From Streptomyces venezuelae (lineage in GTDB: Bacteria; Actinomycetota; Actinomycetes; Streptomycetales; Streptomycetaceae), in the NCBI RefSeq assembly GCF_008642275.1, contig NZ_CP029189.1, forward strand, positions 3,106,001-3,170,000: a DNA stretch of 64,000 nucleotides, read 5' to 3'. The notes under the pieces were generated by a model. That model was not told the origin of the DNA. It searched no databases and was given only the letters and a program-made list of their open reading frames with translations. This document shows, piece by piece, positions 56,528 to 64,000 of this stretch. The position numbers and the translations under genes are program-made. The stretch's first letter is position 1, and every line of letters begins with the position of its first letter.

Positions 56528-57790
56528 CTATGGAATGGGATATGAAGTGAGGATTCGGTAGCCGTTCGCAGCGGACGGGTCGCGCTTAAGAACCACTTGC
56601 ACTCCGTTCACCCATTGCGCAGCGGTTCCGCGTTTAAAGTTCTCCCGAGTCAAACTCAGGCCGGTTGCCTCATCGAATTCCTCAGTAAAGTCCATCTTCT
56701 GCCCTTTGGGGCTAGCGAGCCATTCGCTGATTTTTTTCTGGTTTTTCAGCATCGCCTCATCAGTGAATCTCTGAGCCGAAGCCTCATCTATGTATCTGGA
56801 TGCCGCAGGCATTTTGGGGTTGGCCCGCAGACGCGCACGCAGGTCGCGTGTCGTCATCGTCACGTGCCGCTCGATGGTATGCGAGCCGTTGATTCCTTCG
56901 TCCCCCGCGATATCCGCACGGTACTTGGGATTGACGGGTCCCTTGCGCTTGCTGCGAGGCCAGGCGTTCGGCTCTCCGTCGCGGAGGAGCATGCCAAGAT
57001 CGCCCGCCTCGACGGCAAGTCCGCTGGGAAGCGCGAACTCCGGGGTGTAGCCCGGCAGACGGACACCTCCCAGGAGACTGGTCCATCCACCACCCTCCCG
57101 CGCGAGCTGGAACGCCTTCCCCGCTCCGCCGAAGGCTCCGCCGGCTAGGCCTCCGTAGACTCCGGCATCCTGTGCCTCGTCGAGGTTGAAGCCGGTCTGC
57201 AGCCCCGCGGCTATCTTGAGCGGTTGTGCGACGGCGAGGTCGACGGTGACGGATTCGATGCCTGCAATGGCAGCGGTCGCGAAGACGGTGCCGGCGATGG
57301 TGGCGACCTCGGTGGTGAGGGCCACGCCCACGGTCGCGGCGAGCTCGACGATGGTGGCGGTGGCCGCCGCTGCGGCGACCTCGGTGGCGCCGAGGGTGAA
57401 GAACGCCAGGGCTGTACCGGCGACGATGACGGCGCCCGCGATTTCCAGTTCGCGGTCGAGTTTCTTCTTTGCATCAGCCACGGCATCGGCGTACTGGTCG
57501 ATCCCGGCCGCCAAGGAACGGGGCCCGTCGACGAGGTCCTGGAGCCACCCCTTCTTGTCGCGGTAGTAGCGGGCCCAGAAGGGGTCGGCGAACGCCGAGA
57601 TGGCCTCACCGGTGTTGTTGTGAATCAGTGTCTGAGCGGCTTTGTTGGCGGCTGCCGCGACGTCTTCCATGTCGTCGGCGAACGTCCGCCAGGCGTTCGC
57701 GATGGCGCGAAGCTTGCCGACGTCAGCGGCGGGCCACTCGATTCCGGTGACGTCGGTGACGATCTCCCGGACCTTGTCGCCAGTACTCAC
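56528..57790 (-). CDS. WXG100-like polymorphic toxin with RNase A-like C-terminal domain
   Basis: Protein of 420 aa. N-terminal ~1-110 is a WXG100/LXG-like helical trafficking region (VGKLRAIANAWRTFADDME). Residues ~115-200 are hydrophobic Ala/Val/Thr helices. Residues ~300-420 match CdiA-type RNase A-like toxins: SHTIERHV at the start, RASAQRF-like region, WLASPKG, and the end VVLKRDPSAANGYRILTSYP with the Thr and Tyr of the active site. Likely exported by a type VII system and cleaves RNA in rivals. GTG 57790 overlaps the upstream WXG100-like gene by GTGA. The C-terminal coding part has lower GC (TTTTTTTCTGGTTTTTC near 56735) than the rest. Confidence 0.82.
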   Translation of the reverse strand: MSTGDKVREIVTDVTGIEWPAADVGKLRAIANAWRTFADDMEDVAAAANKAAQTLIHNNTGEAISAFADPFWARYYRDKKGWLQDLVDGPRSLAAGIDQYADAVADAKKKLDRELEIAGAVIVAGTALAFFTLGATEVAAAAATATIVELAATVGVALTTEVATIAGTVFATAAIAGIESVTVDLAVAQPLKIAAGLQTGFNLDEAQDAGVYGGLAGGAFGGAGKAFQLAREGGGWTSLLGGVRLPGYTPEFALPSGLAVEAGDLGMLLRDGEPNAWPRSKRKGPVNPKYRADIAGDEGINGSHTIERHVTMTTRDLRARLRANPKMPAASRYIDEASAQRFTDEAMLKNQKKISEWLASPKGQKMDFTEEFDEATGLSLTRENFKRGTAAQWVNGVQVVLKRDPSAANGYRILTSYPIP

Positions 57791-58182
57791 CGCTGCTGCC
57801 CCGGGCCGTCTGATCCCCCGTGAGGTGCAGGGGCGACCTTGCGGAACATGGCCCCGACCAGGGCATCGTTTTCTATGTGGCCGTCAGCCATGTCGGTCAT
57901 CGCCGTGTGGATGCTCGCCAGGCCCTCCTTGAGGATGTCGGCAGACTCCTCGATCCGAGCAACGATCGGCCCATACTTGGCGTGGAACTCCTTGCCCGGA
58001 CCGTCGTCTCCCCAGGCAGCCCCCGCTTTCGCCAGCGACGCACGAAGCGTGCCCAGGGCGGTGCCGAGAGCCTCGCTCTGATCGTGGAACACCGGCGCTG
58101 TCGCCTTCAGATCCGCCGTCTTGATGTCAAGGATCTTTCCCTCGTCGCCCACCGCGTCCCCTCCCGTTGCGCTGGCAGCCAT
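57787..58182 (-). CDS. WXG100-like (ESX) partner protein
   Basis: Small helical protein of 131 aa, with the two-helix WXG100 design: helix, turn AGAAWGDDGPGKEF (Trp-Gly turn), helix (IVARIEESADILKEGLASIHTAM). It lacks a signal peptide. Such proteins pair with the toxin N terminus for type VII (ESX) secretion. Its stop overlaps the toxin start by GTGA. No EccC or other ESX machinery is in the window, so export depends on genes elsewhere. ATG 58182 is used; an internal GTG ~11 codons later is possible. Confidence 0.78.
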   Translation of the reverse strand: MAASATGGDAVGDEGKILDIKTADLKATAPVFHDQSEALGTALGTLRASLAKAGAAWGDDGPGKEFHAKYGPIVARIEESADILKEGLASIHTAMTDMADGHIENDALVGAMFRKVAPAPHGGSDGPGQQR

Positions 58183-58740
58183 ACGACCCTAGCTGCGGCC
58201 GGTCGTTCGCAACTGCGGACAGCTCAAAGAACAAGCAAAGATCACGTTGTTCTGGCGGCTCATATCCAAACTCGACACGGACTTACCCTCCTCGGAACGG
58301 TCGGCTCATCACCGCAACTCAGAGGCTCATCGACGACACCGCCCATGCCTGAGATGGCCCGGTCGGCCCCTCTCAGGCATCCGCCTTTCAGGGCACCAGG
58401 GGCAGTGGCCGTCGAGGCTCCGATCCGGGCCGCTGGCCGCCTGGCTCCTGGAGGATCCCCCACAGCACGCCCAGCCTCCGCGCCCGCCACCGCAGACCCT
58501 CAGAATCCCCAGGTCACGACCGCGTACTCGTCTCAGCCTGGTTCCTGCCGCAATCCATGCGACCACTCCCAGCACGATCCGCTAGGCTGTCAGCGGTCAG
58601 TCGGCTACCAGGCGTGTGCCCGGGGAAGTGTCCGCGAGGACGCTGCCCGATTCGCACTCGCAGCAAGCTGACCAGGACGTTTGTCCGGCCGAGTCGGGTG
58701 GCCCCAGCGGGGTTTCCGGCATGGTTCGCGGCAAGCCCCC
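58183..58740. other. Gene-poor region between toxin cassette and tRNA
   Basis: About 560 bases with lower GC than the core (AAAGAACAAGCAAAGATCACG near 58227). No frame shows convincing coding bias on both length and codon use; the longer frames (58247-58585 plus, 58327-58575 minus) have no ribosome sites or known motifs. It should hold the promoters of the toxin operon and of the tRNA. Confidence 0.5.
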
Positions 58741-58813
58741 GCCTTCGTAGCTCAGGGGATAGAGCACGGCTCTCCTAAAGCCGGTGTCGCAGGTTCGAAT
58801 CCTGCCGAGGGCA
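58741..58813 (+). tRNA. tRNA-Arg (anticodon CCT)
   Basis: 73 bases that fold as a full cloverleaf: acceptor GCCTTCG/CGAGGGC with one G-T pair, D stem GCTC/GAGC, anticodon stem CGGCT/AGCCG with loop CTCCTAA (anticodon CCT at 58772-58774 region), T stem GCAGG/CCTGC with TTCGAAT loop, discriminator A. CCA is not encoded. It reads the rare AGG codon. Followed by a strong terminator. Confidence 0.95.
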
Positions 58814-58822
58814 CGGACGGGC

Positions 58823-58856
58823 GAGGCCCCGCGGTCGACTTCGATCGCGGGGCCTC
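58823..58856 (+). terminator. Terminator of tRNA-Arg
   Basis: GAGGCCCCGCG (58823-58833) pairs perfectly with CGCGGGGCCTC (58846-58856), 11 bp, 12-base loop, ten bases after the tRNA end, then TTCGCGTTTG. Confidence 0.9.
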
Positions 58857-59050
58857 TTCGCGTTTGTGGTTAACATGGCGCCTGTGTCGCGTGACGCCGC
58901 CTACTGAGATGTGGGCCGGGCGGTGGTTGGGCAGGCACCTGTTGTTGAAGGACCGGGCCCATGGGCATGTACGCCACCGGCTACGGGTGATCTCCCTCGG
59001 TTGTTTCGCTGCCGTCGCACGCACACACACCGTGAGGAAACCAACACTCC

Positions 59051-59905
59051 GTGTCATCTTTCAATCAGACCGTCATCGAAGAGTTCAGGGCGAACGCCGG
59101 CCAGGTCGGCGGGCCCTTCGAAGGTTCCGAGCTGATCCTGCTCACCACCACCGGCGCCAGGTCCGGGAAGCCGCACACCGTCCCGCTCGGGTTCGCCCGC
59201 GCGGACGGCGCGCGGCAGGAACTGTTCGTCGTCGCGTCCGCCGCCGGGGCCGACCGGCATCCCGCCTGGTACCACAATCTGCTCGCGCGGCCCCTCGTGG
59301 AGGTCGAGACCGGGACGGAGACGTACGAGGCCGTCGCCGTCCCCGCCCAAGGGGCGCGGCGGGACGAGCTGTTCGCGTGGATCGTCCGCGCGGAGCCCGG
59401 GTACGGGGAGTACCAGGCGGGCACCCGGCGGGTGATCCCCGTCGTGGCGCTCCAGCGCACGCACGAGGTCCCGTCCCAGGAGGGCGGGATCGCCGGGAAG
59501 CTGCTCGACGTGCACGGCTGGCTGCGGGCGCAGCTGGCTCTCGTACGGGAACTCGCGCGCGAGGAGCCACAGGCGCCGCAGGGCGCCGCGGCGGCGTCGC
59601 TCGGGCTGCAACTGCGCCAGCACTGCCTCGCGTTCTGCCATTCGCTGGAGTTCCACCACCGGAGCGAGGACGCCGGCCTCTTCCCGTACCTGGAGCAACA
59701 GCATCCGCACATGCGGGAGTTCTTCCGCCGGATCGGCGCCGAGCACCGTGTCATCGCCCGGCTCCAGGAGGAGCTGGTGCGGGCCCTGGACGCGCCCGGC
59801 GCCGGGTTCAGCGAGCGGGTGGAACGGATGAGCCGGGAGCTGGAAGCCCATCTCGACGGCGAGGAGGCACAGTTGCTGCCGGTGCTGCGGGCCCTGGAAG
59901 CGTGA
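59051..59905 (+). CDS. Deazaflavin (F420)-dependent nitroreductase fused to hemerythrin domain
   Basis: Fusion of 284 aa. Residues ~1-140 are a DDN-type split-barrel flavin/F420-binding domain (LILLTTTGARSGKPHTVPLGF, HPAWYHNLLARPLVEVE), known to reduce quinones or nitro groups with F420H2. Residues ~150-284 are a hemerythrin HHE domain (VHGWLRAQL, FHHRSEDAGLFPYL, EHRVI, HLDGEEAQLLPVL: the His/Glu set for a di-iron site). The HHE part could sense or bind oxygen or NO and couple to the reductase. GTG 59051. The 3' end overlaps the convergent kinase gene by 98 bases. Confidence 0.88.
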   Translation: MSSFNQTVIEEFRANAGQVGGPFEGSELILLTTTGARSGKPHTVPLGFARADGARQELFVVASAAGADRHPAWYHNLLARPLVEVETGTETYEAVAVPAQGARRDELFAWIVRAEPGYGEYQAGTRRVIPVVALQRTHEVPSQEGGIAGKLLDVHGWLRAQLALVRELAREEPQAPQGAAAASLGLQLRQHCLAFCHSLEFHHRSEDAGLFPYLEQQHPHMREFFRRIGAEHRVIARLQEELVRALDAPGAGFSERVERMSRELEAHLDGEEAQLLPVLRALEA

Positions 59906-61154
59906 CGCGGGCCTCGGCGCCGCCCTCCTCCCGGTTGCGGAAGGCAAGGGTGGCGCCGAGGGCCCTGGCCTGGCCGGCCGCGATGGTCAGACCCAGCCCG
60001 TGGCCCTTGTTCGTGCCCTCCGTACGGAACCGCTGCGGGCCGGTGGTCAGCAGGTACCCGGGATAGCCGGGACCCGAGTCCGTCACGGTCAGGCTCCGGC
60101 CCTCGACCGCGAGGGTGACCGGGGCGGCACCGTGGCGGTGCGCGTTGGCCAGGAGGTTGTCCAGGATCCGCTCCAGGCGCCGCCGGTCCGTCTCCACCCG
60201 CAGGGGTCCGCGGGAGCCGCGCACCTCCAGGGCCGTGTCGGTGCCGGAGGCGCGGATCGCGCGCGCCGCCAGGTCGGCCAGGTCGTGCGAGTCCAGCTCC
60301 AGGCGCTCGCTGCGCGTCTCCAGCCGCGAGATCTCCAGGAGGTCCTCGGTCAGCGAGCGCATGGCCCGCACCCGGTCCCGTACGAGCTCGGCGGGGCGGC
60401 CCGGCGGCAGGAGCTCGGCGGCCGCGTTCAGGCCGGTGAGCGGGGTGCGGAGCTCATGTGCGACGTCCGCCGTGAACCGCTGCTCCGCTTCGAGCTTGCC
60501 CTGCAGCGACGAGGCCATGGTGTCCAGGGCCCGGGAGACCGCCGCCACCTCGTCCTTGCCGCGCGTGCTGTCGTCGACGCGCGCGTCGAGGTCGCCGGCG
60601 CTGATCCGGCGGGCCACCTGTGCGGTCAGGTGCAGCCGCCGGGTGATCCGGGTGACGACGAACGCGCCGATGAGGAGGGTGCCCGCGATGGCGAGTGCCG
60701 AGGAGCCGAGGATGGCCCGGTCCAGTTCGGCGATGGTCCGCTCGCTCGCGCGGAAGTCCACGGAGACGGCGATCGCGGTGCCGTGGGCGGCGGGTCCGGC
60801 CGCCCACATCACGGGCCGGCCCCGGTACGTGCCGACGGCCGTGCCGCGCGTGCCGCCGACCGCCAGGGCGCGCAGCTCCGGGGGCAGGCCGGACGGGTCG
60901 ATGCCTTCGCCGCGCGGTGGGCGTGCGCCGGTCTCGTAGGCCTCGGTGGTCCGGTCCAGGCGGGTCAGCGCCTTCTCGCGGGCCGTGCCGACGGTCTGGC
61001 GGGTCATGGCGCCGTGCACGAGGCAGCCCAGCAGTGCCGCGAGTCCGCAGCACATGAGGGTGATGAAGACCGTGGCCTTCCAGGTGAGGGTCGAGGTCCA
61101 GGCCGGCAGCCGCGCGTGCGGCCGCAGCCGCTCGTCGCGCTGCGTGTCGTTCAT
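59808..61154 (-). CDS. Orphan sensor histidine kinase
   Basis: Membrane kinase of 448 aa. TM1 (ATVFITLMCCGLAALLGCLVHG), external loop ~100 residues, TM2 (ALAIAGTLLIGAFVVTRI), HAMP, HisKA FTADVAHELRTP, HATPase_c with NLLANAHRHG, DSGPGYPG and GHGLGLTIA. The catalytic half is similar to the kinase at 49926-51275 (HELRTP, LLPPG, LLEISRL and so on). No response regulator gene is adjacent, so its partner is elsewhere, possibly the regulator at 49196. ATG 61154; a GTG six bases upstream is possible. Ends inside the convergent DDN-hemerythrin gene. Confidence 0.9.
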   Translation of the reverse strand: MNDTQRDERLRPHARLPAWTSTLTWKATVFITLMCCGLAALLGCLVHGAMTRQTVGTAREKALTRLDRTTEAYETGARPPRGEGIDPSGLPPELRALAVGGTRGTAVGTYRGRPVMWAAGPAAHGTAIAVSVDFRASERTIAELDRAILGSSALAIAGTLLIGAFVVTRITRRLHLTAQVARRISAGDLDARVDDSTRGKDEVAAVSRALDTMASSLQGKLEAEQRFTADVAHELRTPLTGLNAAAELLPPGRPAELVRDRVRAMRSLTEDLLEISRLETRSERLELDSHDLADLAARAIRASGTDTALEVRGSRGPLRVETDRRRLERILDNLLANAHRHGAAPVTLAVEGRSLTVTDSGPGYPGYLLTTGPQRFRTEGTNKGHGLGLTIAAGQARALGATLAFRNREEGGAEARVTLPGPAAPAATVPPRRRDGLPAPGSSVPPAR

Positions 61155-61423
61155 GGTCACGTCACGGTAATGCGCGGGCCCCGGCGGGTGAGCGGCGGGA
61201 TCCGGCCGGATCGCACCGACTCCGGCCGGATCTCGACTGATACCGACCGATCCTGACGGGTCTCGATGGCTCTTGATGGCTATCGACGGATCTCGATGGA
61301 TCCCTGGATGGCCTTGTCGGCCTCCGCCGGTCCCGGCCCGCCTCCGCTCGGTTCCCGCCCGAGCCCGCCCGAGACCGCACGAAGCCCTTCCGGCCCGGGG
61401 CCGGAAGGGCTGTGCCATCACGG

Positions 61424-61627
61424 TCAGCTCAGGCCACTGCTGCGTTCGCCGATACGGTCACCCTGCGGAGTGCCGGCCCGCTTCAGCGCGGCCTTCGTGT
61501 GCGATCCGCCCTTGACCTTGCTCCGTACCGGACCGCTGAAGCCGTGTCCCGGGGCGCGCGGCGGCTGTGCCGACTCCTGCGCCTTCGCGATGGCCGCCCG
61601 GACATCCCGCTTCTGCTCTTTGTTCAT
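61424..61627 (-). CDS. Small basic conserved protein
   Basis: Protein of 67 aa, strongly basic (MNKEQKRDVRAAIAKAQ, GFSGPVRSKVKGGSHTKAALKRAG). ATG 61627 with GAAGGAG 11-17 bases upstream. No domain recognised. I regard it as a real small gene because of the ribosome site and the composition of the start. Confidence 0.6.
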   Translation of the reverse strand: MNKEQKRDVRAAIAKAQESAQPPRAPGHGFSGPVRSKVKGGSHTKAALKRAGTPQGDRIGERSSGLS

Positions 61628-61739
61628 CCCGTCGTCAACTCCTTCGGGAAGCACCCAATCGGACTACTCGGATCGTATGCACATATACGGACCAACGCAC
61701 CCGGACCGGTGGGTAAAGAATTCCGATCAAGAACCTGGG

Positions 61740-63785
61740 TCAGGGACGCGGCTGAGCCGGACGCTTCGGCTGGTCCAGCGTCTGGCGCACCAGGTCCTCC
61801 GGGCAGGGCGTCCCCCGCGGCAGCTGGTACTTCGCCGCCACCCGGTACTCCCCCGGCGCCGGCGCCAGCAGCTCCGTCCACACGTCCGCGCTCTCGTCCG
61901 GAGCGGCCTTGAACAGGCACCCCGCCGTGTTCGCGTACTGCTTCCGCGGCGCGCCGCCCTCCCCGCTCCCGCCCCGCGCCTTCGAGGCGGGGGTCTCCTG
62001 CGGCGGCGGTACGGGCTTGCCCGCCGCGTCCACCAGCCCCAGCCACGGCGAGTGCGGGATCCGCACCAGCACCCGTCCGGGCTCCTTCACGTCGACGACC
62101 AGCTGGTCGGCGCTCGCCCGCACCACGGTCGCCGGTCCGGCCACCAGGTCGGTGGGCTCGTGGACCTTGAAGAGCTGCCAGTTCGCGTCGCCCCACACCT
62201 GCTGGAGGTACGGGAGCCCCGCGCGCACCAGCTTCGCCTCGTCCTCCCCGCCCGAGTCGGGTTTGTCGGCGGGCAGCACCACGTAGTGCACGGCCCAGCG
62301 CTCCAGCCAGGCCCGGTAGCTGTCGTCGGTGAGGGTGTCGTCGTAGAAGAGCGGGTTGCGCTCCAGGTCGGCCTGCCGGTTCCAGCCGCGCGCGAGGTTC
62401 ACGTACGAGGGGAAGGCGGAGGACTCGCGGTGGCTGCTGGCCGGGACCACCTCGACCCGGCCCCGGTCGGCACCCGCCTTCTGCAGCTGGTCGACGAGCG
62501 GGGCCAGCTCCCGGCTCCAGGCGGCCAGCGGGGTGGTGCGGACGATGTCGGTGACGCTGTTGGTGGTGATCCAGGCGTTGATCCCGAGGCAGGCCAGCAG
62601 TACGGCGTACCAGCGCCGCGAGCGCCGAAGCTCGTACGGGAGGGCCGCGAGCAGCACGGCCCCGCCGAACAGCATCACCAGGCGGGTGACGTTCGAGCCG
62701 ATCTGCGAGTCGATCACCCAGGTCAGGAAGACACCGAGGGTGTAGACGGCCGAGGCGATCCGGACGGTCTTCCACCGCCTCGGTACGAGGAACACGATCA
62801 GCAGCCCGAACGCGAACGGCAGCCCGGCCGAGCCGATCTTCATCGGCTGGGTCCCGGAGAACGGGAACAGCCACGCCGACAGCCCCACCACGGCCACCGG
62901 GGCCAGCCCCAGCGCGTACGCGCCCGGGCGCCGCCCGCTGAGGAACAGCGCGGCCGCGATCACCCCGAGGAAGAGCCCGGCGACGGGGCTGGCGGCGGTC
63001 GCGAGGCCGGCCAGCGGGGCCGCCACGGCGGCCTTGGCCCAGCGCCGCTCGGCCCACTTGCGGGGCCAGCAGAAGACTGCGGCGACGGCGCCGAGCGCGA
63101 ACATCACGCCGAGACCGAAGGTGACGCGTCCGGAGAGGGCGTTGCAGAGCAGGCCGTAGACCCCGGCCAGGGCGGGCCACAGGGGCTCGCGCACGGCTCC
63201 GCGGCAGCGGGTCAGGATCAGCGCGAGCAGCCCCGCCGAGACGGTGCCGGCGATCATCATCGTGGTCCGGACGCCGAGCATGTGCATGAGGTACGGCGAG
63301 ACCACGCTGTACGAGACGGGGTGCATGCCGCCGTACCAGGCGAGGTTGTACGCCGAGTCGGGATGGCGGCCGACGAACTCGGCCCAGGCGTCCTGCGCGG
63401 CCAGGTCGCCGCCGCTGTTGGCGAAGCTGAAGAACCAGACGACGTGCAGCAGCGCGGCCAGGGCGGTGGCGACGGCCACCGGGTGGCGCCGGGCACCGTC
63501 GAGAACCGCACCGAGCGGGCCGCGGGGCGGCCGTATGCCACCGGGAGCGGAGGGAGCCGTCGCGGCCGGCCCGGCGAGCACGGCGGTCGCGGCCGGCCCG
63601 GCGGTCCTGGAGACTCCGGCTGCGGAGGCGGACCCGGCGGGCGCAGAGGCACCGGCGGCGGGCACAGAGGCCCCGGAGGCGGACCCGGCGGCCCCCGCTG
63701 CGGGCGCGGAGGTCCCGGAAGCACCGCCGCCGTCGGCCGACGGGATGGCCTCCTGCCGTCGGCCCTGCTGCTCAGCGGTGGTCAC
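61740..63785 (-). CDS. Large multi-pass membrane protein (YfhO/GT-C-like)
   Basis: Protein of 681 aa. N terminus (1-85) is Ala/Gly/Pro/Ser-rich; then ~11 TM helices (~95-430), with the external motif SGGDLAAQDAWAEFVGRHP and YGGMHPVSYSVVSPYLMHMLG after TM1, as in GT-C glycosyltransferases or YfhO-type proteins; then a soluble extracellular domain (~440-681). Likely a polyprenyl-sugar-using glycosyltransferase of the cell wall. GTG 63785 follows GGGGAG at about six bases. The 5' and 3' neighbours do not reveal the pathway. Confidence 0.75.
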   Translation of the reverse strand: MTTAEQQGRRQEAIPSADGGGASGTSAPAAGAAGSASGASVPAAGASAPAGSASAAGVSRTAGPAATAVLAGPAATAPSAPGGIRPPRGPLGAVLDGARRHPVAVATALAALLHVVWFFSFANSGGDLAAQDAWAEFVGRHPDSAYNLAWYGGMHPVSYSVVSPYLMHMLGVRTTMMIAGTVSAGLLALILTRCRGAVREPLWPALAGVYGLLCNALSGRVTFGLGVMFALGAVAAVFCWPRKWAERRWAKAAVAAPLAGLATAASPVAGLFLGVIAAALFLSGRRPGAYALGLAPVAVVGLSAWLFPFSGTQPMKIGSAGLPFAFGLLIVFLVPRRWKTVRIASAVYTLGVFLTWVIDSQIGSNVTRLVMLFGGAVLLAALPYELRRSRRWYAVLLACLGINAWITTNSVTDIVRTTPLAAWSRELAPLVDQLQKAGADRGRVEVVPASSHRESSAFPSYVNLARGWNRQADLERNPLFYDDTLTDDSYRAWLERWAVHYVVLPADKPDSGGEDEAKLVRAGLPYLQQVWGDANWQLFKVHEPTDLVAGPATVVRASADQLVVDVKEPGRVLVRIPHSPWLGLVDAAGKPVPPPQETPASKARGGSGEGGAPRKQYANTAGCLFKAAPDESADVWTELLAPAPGEYRVAAKYQLPRGTPCPEDLVRQTLDQPKRPAQPRP

Positions 63786-63839
63786 TGCCGCACTCCCCAA
63801 CCCATGAGTCCACGAACTTCCCGGCAGCCAAGACGCGGC

Positions 63840-63869
63840 CCGGCGCCCCGGGGTTGCCCGGGGCGCCGG
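63840..63869 (-). terminator. Hairpin terminator of the partial gene
   Basis: Stem of 13 bp (63840-63852 with 63857-63869), loop GTTG, 21 bases after the stop codon of the minus-strand gene that enters from the right edge. Confidence 0.85.
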
Positions 63870-63889
63870 ATCCACGCTCTCACCGGATG

Positions 63890-64000
63890 TCAGCCGACGC
63901 GCGTCAGCTTGCTGCCGATGCCCGGCGCTGCGAGGTCGGTCTTGAGCGCCACCGGCACCTTGACCTGGCTGGCGCCCTCGCCGACGGTCAGCAGGCCGAC
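63890..64000 (-). CDS. C-terminal end of a gene that starts beyond the window
   Basis: The last 36 codons of a minus-strand frame (GLLTVGEGASQVKVPVALKTD then LAAPGIGSKLTRVG, stop TGA at 63892-63890; given in parts). Codon bias is Streptomyces-like and a terminator follows. Too little to assign a family. Confidence 0.6.
   Translation of the reverse strand, partial: VGLLTVGEGASQVKVPVALKTDLAAPGIGSKLTRVG

Noticed and set aside
58247..58585. Possible 112-residue gene before tRNA-Arg
   Set aside because: Ser/Pro/Arg/His-rich translation, no ribosome site, codon bias not better than other frames.
2735..58813. CTGCCGAGGGC near 2736-2746 also occurs at the 3' end of tRNA-Arg (58802-58812), a possible att pair
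   Set aside because: Only 11 GC-rich bases shared, 56 kb apart, with no integrase gene; chance match is likely.
1..64000. CRISPR arrays, rRNA genes, insertion sequences, replication origin
   Set aside because: No regularly spaced repeats of CRISPR type, no rRNA sequence, no transposase, and no DnaA-box cluster were seen; short tandem repeats are GC-rich slippage products.

Overview
Organism: the window is high-GC actinobacterial DNA and almost certainly Streptomyces. It carries chaplins and rodlins (aerial-hypha surface proteins specific to this group), a HrdD-type group 2 sigma factor behind a SigR-consensus promoter, many GTG starts and GTGA/ATGA stop-start overlaps, a SpoIIE-type phosphatase with a fused kinase-like domain, and several small proteins that look Streptomyces-specific. 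About 60 protein genes and one tRNA gene are supported. Genes run off both edges. Layout, 0-11 kb: housekeeping and accessory singletons, namely a truncated MFS exporter, an FmdB zinc-ribbon protein, MTA phosphorylase, a carboxymuconolactone decarboxylase-like protein overlapping a divergent OMP-decarboxylase homologue, a CpaB/SAF-like protein, MscL, LtrA, a cytochrome P450 and small secreted proteins. 11-16.8 kb (minus strand): SpoIIE phosphatase with a coupled small protein, an FAD oxidoreductase and an ATP-grasp enzyme. 16.9-30.4 kb: an exopolysaccharide locus. A divergent GH26-like secreted glycosidase faces an eight-gene, mostly overlapping minus-strand operon (DUF3344-like secreted protein, GT4, polyprenyl sugar-phosphate transferase, O-antigen ligase-like protein, MurJ-like flippase, polysaccharide deacetylase, GT4, Wzz-like protein, GNAT/FemAB-like transferase). 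30.7-35.3 kb: a hydrophobic-sheath locus with two rodlins, two short chaplins, one wall-anchored long chaplin and two further small secreted proteins, separated by strong hairpin terminators. 35.3-47 kb: VKOR protein, DUF6227-like protein, a PfkB sugar kinase, two DHA2 drug exporters (one divergent from a WYL regulator, one downstream of a TetR regulator), hrdD, a LigB/DODA dioxygenase and a secreted M6 metalloprotease. 47-55.7 kb: a stand-alone KAS III plus type II thioesterase pair, divergent from a two-component system followed by an ABC/FtsX exporter, and then a Sfp-type phosphopantetheinyl transferase. This looks like a small acyl-thioester or metabolite module with its own envelope-sensing regulation. 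55.8-58.2 kb: a compact polymorphic-toxin cassette (WXG100-like partner, WXG100-like protein with a C-terminal RNase A-like toxin, and a CdiI-type immunity protein made of two repeats), beside tRNA-Arg(CCU). 59-64 kb: a deazaflavin nitroreductase-hemerythrin fusion, an orphan histidine kinase resembling the 50-kb kinase, a small basic protein, a large multi-pass membrane protein and the end of another gene. How the parts work together: the clearest functional units are the polysaccharide assembly line (initiation, glycosyl transfer, flipping, polymerisation or ligation, length control and tailoring), the aerial-surface coat, and the toxin-immunity cassette. The most testable regulatory signals seen directly are a 14-bp motif shared in inverted orientation by the promoters of the two-component operon and its ABC exporter; matching sigma-BldN-like promoters before both rodlins; a SigR promoter before hrdD; an ECF41-like promoter before the decarboxylase-like gene; duplicated 20-bp inverted repeats before the TetR-exporter operon; and a perfect 34-bp palindrome before the dioxygenase gene.
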